Of a stretch of 64,000 bases of DNA, positions 12,001-19,300 are shown in pieces; position 1 is the stretch's first letter, and each line of letters begins with the position of its first letter. The stretch covers positions 62,001 through 126,000 of the forward strand of contig JAFQQJ010000040.1 in assembly GCA_017411325.1 (NCBI GenBank), given 5' to 3'. A model generated the notes under the pieces. That model saw nothing but the letters and a program-made list of their open reading frames with translations, did no database searches and was not told the DNA's origin. The DNA is from Clostridia bacterium (GTDB lineage Bacteria > Bacillota > Clostridia > CAKSNL01 > HGM11501). The position numbers were made by a program, and so were the translations under genes.

Positions 12001-12765
12001 CAAAGTGTTATCACTTACAACTATTGATTCTGACACCTTAACCACGTTGAGATATTTATCTTTACCAACATTATCTGCATAAATACCGCCACCGTTTTCT
12101 GCCATATTACCTGAAATTTCACCGCTGCTTAAAGTGATAACCGAGGTTTCTCTTATAGCAGCAACAGCACCGCCGTAGGTTTTTGCACTGCAGCCCGTGA
12201 TTTTTCCGCCTGCCATATTAAGCTTTCCGCCGTTTAACGAAAAGGCACCGCCTTCACCGGTTGTTGCAGTACAGTTTCTTACAATACTGCCCTCATTCAT
12301 ATTAACGGCCCCTGACTGAACAAACGCCGCACCGCCAAACTGTGCCGATCCGTTTTCAAGGATTGCACCATCGTTTAATGTCATTTTGCATGCGCCTGTC
12401 ATCCAGAACTGGTAGCCGTTTAAATCAACGGTTACATTTTGGAAGGTTGCTTCCGCTCCGTAACCTGTTATATTCACTTTTCCCAAAAGCTTTACGGTAT
12501 AGTTACCACCATCTCCCGTTCCGTCTACGGTAAACTTAGTTCCCGCGGGAATTGTTGTTCCTGCATCAAGTGTCGCATCGGAAACAAGATGTATTATATC
12601 CCTGTCAGATGCCATAATCGCATCCATTAGCGAGGTAAATGTTTCGCCCGTTTCAGCATCGTCACCTATGTATGCCACATACTCTGCCGCTGACACCGAA
12701 AAGGTAAATGTAAGGGATAAAAACATACTTAATGCAAGTATTAATGCCAATATTTTAGATTTCAT
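1..12765 (-). CDS. Giant secreted modular protein (beta-helix repeats, SASA-type esterases, discoidin domains), C-terminus cut by window edge
   Basis: One frame stays open from the ATG at 12765 to base 1, at least 4255 codons; I read the first 2.7 kb of the window codon by codon and spot-checked the rest. A signal peptide (MKSKILALILALSMFLS) ends near VSAAE. In order from the N-terminus it shows two right-handed beta-helix modules starting with a [CA]YIGDD motif and rich in GGA, NGG and GGxIxGN turns. Three composite units follow, each with an SGNH/SASA-type esterase (GQSNSAG nucleophile motif, FWIQG block, IHYxQKGYNExG histidine block), an Ig-like linker and another beta-helix. A sixth beta-helix comes next, then at least three F5/8-C-like (discoidin) segments with DGxxxxYWHS motifs. 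It is a cell-surface or secreted glycan-active adhesin by inference. The anchor must lie left of the window. A ribosome site (GAGGGTG) precedes the start, and it is last in a run of minus-strand secreted-protein genes. Confidence 0.85.
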   Translation of the reverse strand, partial: MKSKILALILALSMFLSLTFTFSVSAAEYVAYIGDDAETGETFTSLMDAIMASDRDIIHLVSDATLDAGTTIPAGTKFTVDGTGDGGNYTVKLLGKVNITGYGAEATFQNVTVDLNGYQFWMTGACKMTLNDGAILENGSAQFGGAAFVQSGAVNMNEGSIVRNCTATTGEGGAFSLNGGKLNMAGGKITGCSAKTYGGAVAAIRETSVITLSSGEISGNMAENGGGIYADNVGKDKYLNVVKVSESIVVSDNTLLDEETESNVEITGTNAFEVTGALTGEIGITMTSAKKGSEIGNVSDESVTELTGLSYDNGTFDLSVIGGKIIAMGDYVCYIGDDEASGTKYKTLKAAIEGAGDKNVTIHLVSDAVWEGMNATAGADFIITGENGDGENFKVKLLGNVTVRGYSNRAYFENVTVDLNGYHFNVTGNGEMTLNDGAILENGYDTASGGGCAFVEAAKFTMNEGSLIKNCEADSVGGALRLNGATFTMNGGTIEGCKAEQQGGAVAAIGSASKVILAGGEIKGNTAKIGGGGIYSDASSTVSLSGGIKITGNTLSEDDSANNLETVSADKLTLTGNLTGKVGLTFPNAKNGTVIGSTDSTAFTGAENIYSDADNELTGTINEESKLVFEKRSAEEITLEEIKKEAEKELKALTDDDISSYLSEITYATSEKAVYDILDSAAEELGAEVINLPYNNSFDITSAEILYQGVSSEGEELSDTSVVKAEASSITATGLGRAVVKSGEKKYLVKTEKAKMAVVLVTGQSNSAGAESNYEEAPSATGDYKGRYLVTNSMDWTLSVDNMSIEDAVYTAQNGGRPENTLGSWSNHNWSAGTASQLGARLSDEWDMTVWVVNAGRSGYRIDYFDPTYSDPHGYSNVVKYMDKAFALIEEDGHYEVDEEKTGMFWIQGCSNGSFSGHHSKSMEEYLTMFMNMYEGFKKDIGINYCGIWLVRAGKSSNEPEDFYMSGPRMAQIFMGNSSSDAYKDIYLVLNTDIWRYDEGVKNHFINRYADEDKFEEYYGYTFPETLDTIKPGIHYSQKGYNEMGDIAGEVIAKIMKGNGGNVTKASLYDYNGNPVSDEGFEMRANEEEIAVPVAQNVYYNDSFNLTVKCDNEAVAKYDNDSLKLEGISKGETTVKVYYGATVVASYPVKITEAEGAVCYIGDTEDSGIKYSSLLTAISEAAGREIHLIKNVELPAGTKFEAGTKFSLDGKGQDGNYTVKLLGQLNITGYGTDIKFSNVTFDLNGFNFWITGTCKVTLNSGAVLENGFGRPGGAAFIQSATFTMNEGSAVRNCISENEGGAFSLNGCKLYMNGGTIENCEAKTNGGAISSEREKAVIEISGGSIKGNKASNKGGGIYISTKSAANTVKISGSAKIMENTVSGNANNIEVSSATAFILGGNFTGNAGITINGAASGTVFGSADSTAFTGAENIYADSDSELTGTINEESKLVFEKRNAEEITLEEIKKEAEKELNALTDGDISTYITEIASATSEKAVYDIIDSAAEELGAEVINLPYNKSFDITSAEILYQGISSEGKELSDTTVIKAEASGITAAGLGRAVVKSGDDKYLVKTEKAKMAVVLVTGQSNSAGAESNYEEAPSATGDYKGRYLVTNSMDWTLSVDNMSMENAVYTAENGGKPENPAGSWAQFTWGAGTANQLGARLSDEWDMTIWVVNAGRSGYRMEYFDPAKEDHHGYNNVVKYMNKAFAIIEEDGHYIVDEDKTGMFWIQGCSNSGTSMDEYRTMFMNMYEGFKKDIGINYAGIWLVRAGKSTNVPEDFNMTGPRLAQLYMANSSADAYKNIYLLLNTDIWRYDEGVKNHFINRYADEDKFKEYYGYEFPETLDTIKPGIHYSQKGYNEMGDIAGEVISKIMNGNSGSVTKASLYDYNGNPVTEDGFALRANEKAVAVPVIGNVYYNASFNLTVVSDNPDVAVFDSETFEVKGVGEGETTIKLYYGETLLASYPVKVTEAENPVCYIGDSYDTGIMYSNLYDAIMAAEKKTVHLISDTEIPSGTEIPAGTKFSLDGKGSGGNYKVKLSGNLKITGYGTEANFSNVTFDLNGYQFFMTGACKVTLNDGAILENGKAGFGGAAFVQSGTFTMNEGSIVRNCISDSDGGAFSLNGATFNMTGGEITGCSAKTYGGAISAVRETSKINITGGKIAGNKASNGGGIYVNNVGTPKYLNVLNLSGNPAITGNTHTDGTAKNNVETTGKDAFVLKGHLTGSIGFSFDGAKEGTVIGKAESNTYEGAANIVSDKKETLYAKINEDGSIAFASLQGSGEELSDVKENAKKELKVLTGNENSEYVSLVDAAEDIDSVLEILDDAADDLGAETVTLKYKETYNLASAEILCQTVSTDGKACSDSTVISYENSVITATGLGRAVVKAGGKLYIIKGEKAPIAVVLISGQSNSAGAYSDYTLAPKATGEYEGKFFITNTLDSDIPEGDISFETATYTAKNGGRPQSVIGNWAPEGNKWGAGAASALGARLSDEWEMPVWVVNTGVCAQIMDRFDPANSNPSSYAETVKYVKKVKSIIEDDGHYVIDDGKTGLFWIQGCSDGIGTSSENTMAEYKTMFANMYTGLKNEIGINYAGIWLVRAGTNSNGDVDFYMSGPRMAQLYLANSAKEEYKNIYLIFNTDVWRTDAGVKAYFEEKYTDADEFYDYYGYEIPEKASDLKPDIHYRQKGYNELGDEAGNVISKILNGSAINPTSSKLLDYYGNEVTEEGIETAINETVIAVPVADGIYYNASANLAVKSADETIAIYDNESFTVKGLKAGETTLDIYMGSTKLSSCKVKVIDEVYENSDCYIGDDYETGVKYESFTDAVKAANGETVHLLRDVTWPSGNIGTGGGFIVDGKNPEGGTFKITLSGDSTILNEKSGAFQNVTIDLAGKHFQVTGTGSNVSTFIIKEGVLIKNGFGANGGVAIINEGGVVIMEGGRIENCSTTGGGGAFHVNGGTLTMTGGTIAGNKASSGGGVIVAQTGTLNVSGNATVTGNTNLDGTNAENVKLTDHDSFNLAGALTGKIGITISAAGKGMQFGIASDTASGAENIFMDSDSEKVGSIKSGKLCFPIVGEAYIGDSADEGVIYDSFITAIKAANGETVHLLKDVTWPAGNIGTTGGYVLDGTNLEGGNFTVTLADDIENQLRIVNEAGGAFSNVTIDLNGKHLELMSTDSGATKPCILTLKSGTVIKNGYAANGGAAIIYEGAHLYMEEGSLVTDCRVTGGGGAFHVNGGTLSINGGTITGNKASSGAGVVVTASGKLEISGKVNITGNTFNAGGTNNVTLSDEDSLVMTGDVDGTCGITFGNAGSEFGVIEGDFDGAYNFVSDSDAALRGFASKGKLIFVPGKIALSTDYDTGVYVNGAGEVTSGTVRFITEIKAFDVEGEYSYGTIVIPESIFETYKADIYKGNFEAVSGYIKSASSGDNSFNKLDEIPSFAVDLKEIPSDKLDTAFSAVTFIKIGDSFIFTEHENIAVSDVVDEVTGEIKVLGSLKDSYLLGSLSYIDPEDIVLSETDLKNTVTDIKEVRKASSLDETGEVVTILTDFKNAPVFNSDKAYVKYTFDKAVSVSGIRLIKDKNAGVIRNSKIYGSVDGGTWFEIGMLKGVGSGTLITDFGFNLDLTHIAVSFDEGEWDKAAISDMHVIKGLKSYKTIKPSNIESIKIHSPANFECSVDTANPSAGVEKLFDGDYGNYWHSQYIVTSDGVVPVKELPHTVTVNFGEEIVVSGIKYVPRNGSNKITVAEVYGTVNGSDYYLIARGDKWVYSGNEDTNPREILFGENFTLTGIKFVSVETQSNVFSTGAELEIYKRNMGYTDGGNLREINLSERLDGKATGESGIEYAFDGDEKTAYKAKAGDKPSFTLEFDSLTSLSGIKYYSEDGTTLKQADIFVSEDGVNFKKFATASFSSDNEYIFKCNLKAKAVRIDAVSVSETGVSISEFMFLSKYEKYNDVLLSEEIDAKDTWVIEADSQTDYAPAIRIFDGNIETYWHSWHSGNEMDSTPMDLYVDFGEMTEISGFNYYPRRSGTAGTFYDVDVYISVTEDEAGNPLWEKIKSENFQYKTGNKYEVQRTDFDFNYKAKKVKFNIKYGEGNYASGAEIRFLKPGPDKKITGAELIGKNLAFDPEEPDSVFVKIAFNDSMKLYGISYKGTKLPEGFYSVTEDGITLSTYVFNDFVDENENTAIFTAEFFQGGNLDIPVSIGGIESYKVTFNKDNAGGSIKLIAVSPSGSEREVASGDTVKTTENLRFEARLNNGYE
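4590..10515 (-). repeat. Three composite repeats of about 2.46 kb (esterase + Ig-like + beta-helix) inside the giant gene
   Basis: The esterase modules lie at roughly 9600-10510, 7140-8040 and 4650-5580. The segment encoding GQSNSAG recurs with offsets of 2469 and 2463 bp (markers at 10457, 7988 and 5525). The first two copies are nearly identical over long DNA stretches, for example around 7900-8060 and 10370-10530, while the third has diverged. This indicates tandem duplication with one recent copy event or gene conversion. Confidence 0.8.
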
Positions 12766-12786
12766 ATTTCACCCTCGTTTCATTGC

Positions 12787-12833
12787 TCCGATTAGTTTAT
12801 CGGAACTTTCGGGCGGTCCTTTCGGGCCGCCCG
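12787..12833 (-). promoter_or_regulatory. Two adjacent hairpins in the leader of the giant gene
   Basis: On the transcribed (minus) strand CGGGCGG (12833-12827) pairs with CCGCCCG (12816-12810). Two inner C-G pairs close a GAAA loop. A second stem of 6 bp (12804-12799 with 12792-12787) follows at once. No U-tract follows, so an intrinsic terminator is unlikely. The hairpins lie between the stop of the 57-residue gene and the ribosome site of the giant gene, where they could set mRNA stability or partial read-through. Confidence 0.5.
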
Positions 12834-12844
12834 TAAAAATAGTT

Positions 12845-13018
12845 TTAATTCAAGTCAATTTCTATCTGTGCAAAGTCAATTGTTCCATATCCTAAAATTT
12901 CATTTGCCGTAATAAGTCCGCTTACCATAATTATATCCTTTGTGTCAAGTTCCGTAACAGTAAGGCTCGGGCTTTCATATGTCTTTTTTGTCTTTTTCAT
13001 TTTTTCATCCTTTTTCAT
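12845..13018 (-). CDS. Small 57-residue peptide, unknown function
   Basis: I do not recognise a characterised family. The ATG at 13018 is preceded by a strong ribosome site (GGAGGGG) and the frame ends in TAA at 12845, giving 57 residues. The N-terminus is lysine-rich (MKKDEKMKKTKKTYE). A segment SPSLTVTELDTKDIIMVSG follows, then a more hydrophobic acidic tail ending in QIEIDLN. The pattern of a tyrosine, then PxL and an acidic stretch, then DIIxxSG resembles short leader-like peptides seen in Clostridia, some suspected to be precursor peptides; that comparison is from memory and tentative. It starts 20 bp after the stop of the 1083-residue beta-helix gene and lies about 80 bp before the giant gene. 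It has no signal peptide, no membrane segment and only neutral context for function. Confidence 0.7.
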   Translation of the reverse strand: MKKDEKMKKTKKTYESPSLTVTELDTKDIIMVSGLITANEILGYGTIDFAQIEIDLN

Positions 13019-13038
13019 TGCAAAACCCCTCCTTCCCC

Positions 13039-16000
13039 TTATTCGGAAACCTTGTCGCCAAGGTTTTTAACTGCAGCATTTGCGTTATTAACGCTTACGC
13101 TCTTTACATAAGGAACATAGAACGGTGTTTCAATGCCCTTAATTTTAACAAAGCTTACACCCATAACAAGCGCATCAAGCTTAGTAGCCGGAATTTCAAC
13201 AATATCAACTATATATGACTTTCCTGCTTCGGGTGTTACTGTAAAATCAGCAAATTTGCTTAATGATGAACTATCCGTCGCAACATCAAACGTATCTGTA
13301 GCAAGAGCATAAGTACCATATTTTTCAACGGACGCTCCGCTTACACCTTCAAAGGTTGTAAGGAATCGTATTACACCGCTTCCGTCGGTATAAACGCCTG
13401 AGTCAGCCTGAACATTAAGACTTGGCTTTACTGCAAGCTTTACTTCTGTTCCGTCGGGATAAACAATATAATTATCATTGTCATAGAAAACATTGTCGGT
13501 ATCGGTGAAGGTAATTCCGGAAGCTATAGCTGCAACCGTAGCACCTTCAGTTGCCCCGTCAAAAGTAAGACCGATATTTCCTGTAACAGCATTTGCTATG
13601 TTAAGATTTGATTCAAGATAAATCTGAATATTGTTCTTTGTTGTTCCGTCGGAAAGAGTGTTGCCGGCAACTTTCGCATCACCTGAAATATTGGTAACAG
13701 ATACATCCTTATCATGAGCACCGGTCATAATGCCTGCACCCTTTGCACTCTTGTTTCCGCTCATGGTTCCGCCTGTCATATTAAAGGTAGCATCATATGC
13801 TACTGCAACTGCTCCGCCAAAGCTTTCAGATGTGCAGTTTGTAATTTCTCCGCCTGTCATATTCATCTTGGAAGCATTAAGTCGTATAGCTCCGCCTTCT
13901 TTTGCCGAGCAGTTTTTAATTAAGCTTCCGTCTTCCATTGTGAATGTACATGCATTGCCGACATATACAGCTCCGCCGCCGGCTGCTGAATAACCGTTTT
14001 CGAAAACAGCACCGCTGCGGAGAGTCATTTCACCCTGTGCTGCAAGAGTAAAATGATAATTATTAAGGTCAACGGTTACATTTTCAAAATAGCATCTGTT
14101 GGAATAACCGGATACAGTTATATCTCCCAAAAGCTTTAATGTGTAGTTATCGCCGCTGTTTTTACCGCTTACAACAAAATCCGCTCCGTTATTGTAGGTG
14201 CCTGCATCCCAAGTTGTATCCTTAACTAAAACGATTGTTACATTTTTATCGGCAGATGCCACATATGCCTCTTTGAAAGTTTTATACTTTGTGCCGCTTG
14301 CTTCATCTGCACCAACATAGCACACATAATCACCTGTAAGGATGAGCTTTCCGTCCTTTAACGTCAAAGTGAACAGTTCATCATCGTATGTTATCTTTGA
14401 TATATCTGTAACATTTGCACCGCTTACAATACCTGCTTCCGCACCGTTTACTGCACCTGTAATTGTAACACCTACTGCACCTGTAACAGTACCTGCCACA
14501 TCTAACTCTGAAGCTTCTGTAATCTGAATATTATTCTCTGTCGTTCCGTCAGTAAGTGTATTACCCGTCACATTAACGCTTCCCGATACCTTTACGACAT
14601 CAGTGCTGGTAGGCTGAGGATAAATCGCACCGCCTAAAGGTGCCTTGTTACCTGTAATTGTTCCGCCGTTAAGTACAATTGTTCCACTTGAATTGGAGTT
14701 AACTGTTATGGCTCCACCACCCACTGTTGCGCTGCAGCCTGTAATCTGACCGCCGTTTACGTTAAGTGTCGCTGCATTAAGGAAAATTGCACCGCCGTTT
14801 TTTCCGTTGCAGTTTCTTATTACAGAGCCTTCGTTAAGGTTAACCGTTCCTGACTGAGCAAATATCGCACCGCCGTTACTTCCGTATCCGCTTTCTAAAA
14901 TTGCACCGTCATTTAATGTCAGAGATAAGCTTCCCAATGTGCTTATGTGGTATCCGTTAAGGTTAAAGGTTACATTTTCAAGCGTTCCGTGGTTACTGTA
15001 GTCTCTTATGTTAACGTCACCCAAAAGCTTTACGGTAAAGTTTTCGCCGTCACCGTTGTCACCGATTATCTTAAAGTCGGTGTCGTTTATTACGTTCATC
15101 GCTTCAAGCTCAACATCGCTTATAAGGCGTATTGTAACAGAAGAACCGGTTTTGGATGAAAGCGCTGCACCTAAAGACTTATACTTTGTACCTGTAGCTT
15201 CATCGTCTCCAAGGTAGCATACATAATCAGGTGCAAGGATAAGGCTGCCTTCGCTTAAAGTTACCTTATAGTCTTCATTGTCATATAAGATTTTGCTTAC
15301 ATCGGTAACTCCCTCGCCTGCTGTACCAAGAACAGTTCCTTTTGTTGCACCGGTAAATGTAAGACCGATATTGCCTGTAACATTCCCCGGTACAACAAGC
15401 GAATTTGCTGCTGCAACTTCAAAGTTGTTTACTGTCGTTTCATCTGAAAGTGTGTTTCCTGAAATATTTATGCTTCCGGATGCATTAACTGTGCTGGCAC
15501 TGTCGGCATAAACGCCTCCGCCGCCCTTTACAGCGGTATTTCCTTCGATTGTTCCGCCGGTAAGAGTTACCTTCGAGCCGCTTCCTACTGCGGCGATTGC
15601 GCCGCCCTTATCACCGGATATGCAGTTTCTTATTGTGCCGCCCTGCATATTAAAGCCTTTTACTCCGTTTAAGCGGAATGCACCGCCGTTACCTATTGCT
15701 TCACAGTTTTCTACAACGCTGCCTTCATACATATAAAGATATGCCGCCTGAACGAATGCCGCACCGCCGCCGTTTGATGAATCATAGCCGTTGGTAAGAA
15801 CCGAACCTGCTTCAAGGTGCATCTCCCCGTTACCGCCTAAGAAAAAGTGGTATTTATTCAAATCAATTGTAACATTTGTAAAATAGGCTCTTGTGCTGTA
15901 AACCTGGATTGTAACATTTCCAAGAAGGGTAACGGTAAAGTTTTCGCCTTCAGGATTCGTTCCGTCAATGGCAAAGTCCTCTTCTCCGCTTATTGTCATA

Positions 16001-16290
16001 GAGTCCCAGGTTGTATCGCAAAGAAGATGAATTGTTGTTCTGTTACAGCTTCCCAGTGATTCGATTGCGGCCTTAAGGCTTGTAAATGTCGTTCCTGCTT
16101 CGGCGCTGTCACCTATGTAACATACAGCATCTTCTGAAAGAAGTTCAACTTCTTCCTCAATTTCAGTCAGCTCGTCTGTCACTGTGATTTCCTCGTCAAT
16201 TATAATATCCTCTGTTGCAAAAACATTCATAATCATAACGAACATTATTATGCAAAGCAGTGATGTCAAAATTTTTCCTTTTTTTCTCAT
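13039..16290 (-). CDS. Secreted beta-helix repeat protein, 1083 residues
   Basis: A basic N-terminus and hydrophobic stretch (MRKKGKILTSLLCIIMFVMIM, then FATE) form a signal peptide. Three beta-helix modules follow, each opening with CYIGD, CYLGD or CYVGA and a conserved GTKYKxL box. Each continues through a TIHL/TIRL strand, an FENVTVDLNxYHF strand and GGA/NGG turns to a GNTLxDGTxxNNxQI strand. The last 150 residues form a separate beta-rich domain of unknown type (LNVQADSGVYTDGSG onward). No LPXTG, SLH or catalytic motif is visible, so it is either released or held by partners. The ribosome site is GGAGG. It starts 18 bp after the upstream 1732-residue gene, so the genes are probably co-transcribed. 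Role by inference: surface fibre or adhesin. Confidence 0.85.
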   Translation of the reverse strand: MRKKGKILTSLLCIIMFVMIMNVFATEDIIIDEEITVTDELTEIEEEVELLSEDAVCYIGDSAEAGTTFTSLKAAIESLGSCNRTTIHLLCDTTWDSMTISGEEDFAIDGTNPEGENFTVTLLGNVTIQVYSTRAYFTNVTIDLNKYHFFLGGNGEMHLEAGSVLTNGYDSSNGGGAAFVQAAYLYMYEGSVVENCEAIGNGGAFRLNGVKGFNMQGGTIRNCISGDKGGAIAAVGSGSKVTLTGGTIEGNTAVKGGGGVYADSASTVNASGSINISGNTLSDETTVNNFEVAAANSLVVPGNVTGNIGLTFTGATKGTVLGTAGEGVTDVSKILYDNEDYKVTLSEGSLILAPDYVCYLGDDEATGTKYKSLGAALSSKTGSSVTIRLISDVELEAMNVINDTDFKIIGDNGDGENFTVKLLGDVNIRDYSNHGTLENVTFNLNGYHISTLGSLSLTLNDGAILESGYGSNGGAIFAQSGTVNLNEGSVIRNCNGKNGGAIFLNAATLNVNGGQITGCSATVGGGAITVNSNSSGTIVLNGGTITGNKAPLGGAIYPQPTSTDVVKVSGSVNVTGNTLTDGTTENNIQITEASELDVAGTVTGAVGVTITGAVNGAEAGIVSGANVTDISKITYDDELFTLTLKDGKLILTGDYVCYVGADEASGTKYKTFKEAYVASADKNVTIVLVKDTTWDAGTYNNGADFVVSGKNSGDNYTLKLLGDITVSGYSNRCYFENVTVDLNNYHFTLAAQGEMTLRSGAVFENGYSAAGGGAVYVGNACTFTMEDGSLIKNCSAKEGGAIRLNASKMNMTGGEITNCTSESFGGAVAVAYDATFNMTGGTMSGNKSAKGAGIMTGAHDKDVSVTNISGDAKVAGNTLSDGTTKNNIQIYLESNLNIANAVTGNIGLTFDGATEGATVAAIASGITFTDTDNVFYDNDNYIVYPDGTEVKLAVKPSLNVQADSGVYTDGSGVIRFLTTFEGVSGASVEKYGTYALATDTFDVATDSSSLSKFADFTVTPEAGKSYIVDIVEIPATKLDALVMGVSFVKIKGIETPFYVPYVKSVSVNNANAAVKNLGDKVSE

Positions 16291-16308
16291 TTTGTTTCCT
16301 CCACTTCC

Positions 16309-19300
16309 TTAATTGGTAATAGTAACCGTCTTTGTTACACCGTCCCAGGAGACGTTATAACCAAGCTGTTCCGATATAAATCTTATCGGTACAAAGGTGC
16401 GGTTATCTGTGATGCGCGGCTCTGCCAGAAGTGTAAACTGTGCTTCGCCATACTGAGGAGTCGTAACTATTACATTTTTATACATTATCTGAAGATATAT
16501 TTTGGTATCTCCTTTAACAACGGTAATTCCCTGAACCTCGTTATCCCAGGAGATTTCAGCTCCCATAAGCTCAAGCAGGCCACGAAGCGGGATAAATGTG
16601 GTTCCGTTTTCAATATACGGTGCGGTATCAAGTGTCACCGTTCCGTTTTTATGGGTAATTTCCTTATTGCCTATTACAAGGGTATAGGTTTCTTTTTCTG
16701 CATTTACTCTCTTTTCGTGCTCTTCATAATTTTCATAGAATCGTAAATCGGTACAGCTTATAAGACCGTTATAGCTTCTATTAACCACAAATTTGAAATA
16801 ACGTGTTGTAACGGTTTCATCAAACTTTGTATACTGAAGCTCTGCAGAAAATTCACGGGCAAATCTCTTTCCAACCTCGTAATACTCTTCTCCGTCGTCT
16901 GATGCATAAATTGTATAGTCATACCAGTACCCGGGGCTTCCGTCAAGTCTCGGTTCATAGCTTACAGCCGAAAGATTGTATACGGCACCTAAGTCCACAT
17001 AAATTTCACGGCTTGTAGCATTCTGATTCTGGAAGAATGAGCTTGTTCCGTCAAGCACGTTGTCAATAATATTGCCTGCCCAGTGTCCTCCGTCATATGT
17101 TGCCTTTGCCTTTGATGTATCAATGGGATAAAGAGCTTCTGTGGTTGAATACTCCTTAAACTCGTCATAGCCTGAAACGATTTCATTCAAGGGGTTTGCC
17201 TCCAAAAGGTCAATCTCTGCAAGAGTACCGTATCCGCCCATACCATCTAAAATCTGAAGTCTTACCTTTTTAACCGCAATGTTGCAGATAAAGTTTTCAC
17301 GCCTTGTCTCTTTAAGAGAACCGATTTCATAATCTCCAAGCTCTTTCCATTCTCCGTTTTCTTCCATATAGAATTTAACGTGAGAAGGAACACCTGCGCC
17401 GCCTTCCACTCTGGGAGTATAGGCAAAGCCTGAAATTACGGTCTCTTCGGGAAGAATTACATCAAGGTCGAAAGGAGGATCGTCCTTTGAAACAATGGCA
17501 TTGTTTTCAACCTTATAGCTTGAATGCCAGTGATTTAAGTAATTTCCGTCTATAAGATTTTTCTTTCCCGATTCACTTCCCGAATTTGCTTCTACGCTCC
17601 ATCCGTCTTTTGGAAGAAATTCAATGGTAAGATTTGATGGCTCTTCGTATATAAACTCACCTGATCCGCTGTCTATCGCACCTGACTTTGATGCGAAAAC
17701 TACTTTTCCGTCTTTTACAGAACCTACCAGTTTTTCACCGGTGTCGGAGTAAAGCTTTGTTACACCTTTAACGTTTCCGCTTATAAGAGCGAAGGGTGTG
17801 CCCGATGCAGCAGAATCTATCAGGTTTACGCCGATTGAGCCTGTTATTTCATCTCTTAAGATAAGGTAGTCACTCTTCTGAAGTACTAAGTTACTGTTAT
17901 TTCCGCTTCTGTCCTTATTGCCTTCAACTATTACATCTCCCGAAAGTACAACCTTTCCGTTTTCGGTTACGTAAATTCCGGCACCGTCGCCTGCGGTATT
18001 TTCCGTTACAGTTCCGCCCTTCATAACAAGAAGTCCTCCGTCATGAACACGGATACCGCCACCGCCGCCTGCAGTAAAGTTCTTTCTTACGATACTGCCC
18101 TTTTCCATATAGACTTCGCCGTCTTCCTGAATAAGGATTCCGCCGCCGTTGGCAGCTTTTCCGTTTTCAATTACGGCTCCGTCCATAAGTGTCAGCTTAC
18201 CGGTGCTGTGAACAAAGAAGTTTGTTTTTCCGCCAAGATCAACAGTTACATCTTTTAATTTAACGTGGGAGCTCTGATATATTTTCACATCTCCGCTCAC
18301 CGATACCTTATATCCGTGTCCGTCAATTGTGAAATAAGTGTTATCAATGCTCCTGCTTCCCGTTGACCAGGTCATATCGCCGAGTAAATGAATTGTATCG
18401 CCCTTTGATTTGCTTATGGCTTCTGCAAGATTCGTATAGGTTTTGCCTGTGTTAGTTCCGATATAGCAGGAAGGCGTTCCTTTGTCTGATGTGCCTGCAT
18501 TGCCGCTCTGACTTCCTGAAACCGGTGCACCGTTCTTTGACCAGATAGCGTTGCTTCCGCTTGCGGCTCCCTTTAAGCTTTTATCCTTATCAAGATAAAT
18601 CTTTTCAAGTCCGCTTACAGCACCCTCTAAACTTGCAAAACCGCTGCCTTCTCCGCCTTCTTCTCTCATGGTTACGCCCATTTCGCCTGTATATGCACCG
18701 CTTATTACAAGCATTGAGGGGAAGAAAGTCTGTACATTATTTTCTGCCGAGCCGTTTTTAAGAGTATTTCCGGTTATTACTGCACCGCCTGATATTTTTG
18801 CAGCTGCAACATCGCCGGAATGGTCGCCAACATAAATTCCTGCGCCCTTTTCCGCTCTGTTGCCCTTTATTATTCCGCCTGACATTATAAGATTTGCATC
18901 ATATACAATTGCCAGAGCGCCACCACTTGTTCCCGCAGTACAGTTTGTAATTGTTCCGCCCTTCATTTCAAATGTTGCGGCATTAACTCTAAACGCACCG
19001 CCTGCACCATCGGATGTGCAGTCTCTTACAAAGCTTCCCTCTTCCATTGTAAACCTGCAGGCATTCATTACCTGTGCCGCACCGCCGCCGTGGCTTCCCG
19101 AAGCAGCATATCCGTTTTCAAGTATTGCTCCCTTCTTCAAGGTCATTGATGCCTGACGTTCAAGGGCAAAATGATATTTATTAAGGTCAACGGTTACATT
19201 GGAAAATCTTGCTTCAACGCCGTAGCCTGTCAATGTAACATCGCCAAGAAGTCTTATTACATACTTTCCGCCGCCGTCAACGGTAAACTTTTTACCTTCG

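Noticed and set aside
2690..12700. Regularly spaced repeats suggesting a CRISPR array
   Set aside because: The period is hundreds to thousands of bases and follows protein modules in one frame; no short direct repeats with unique spacers occur.
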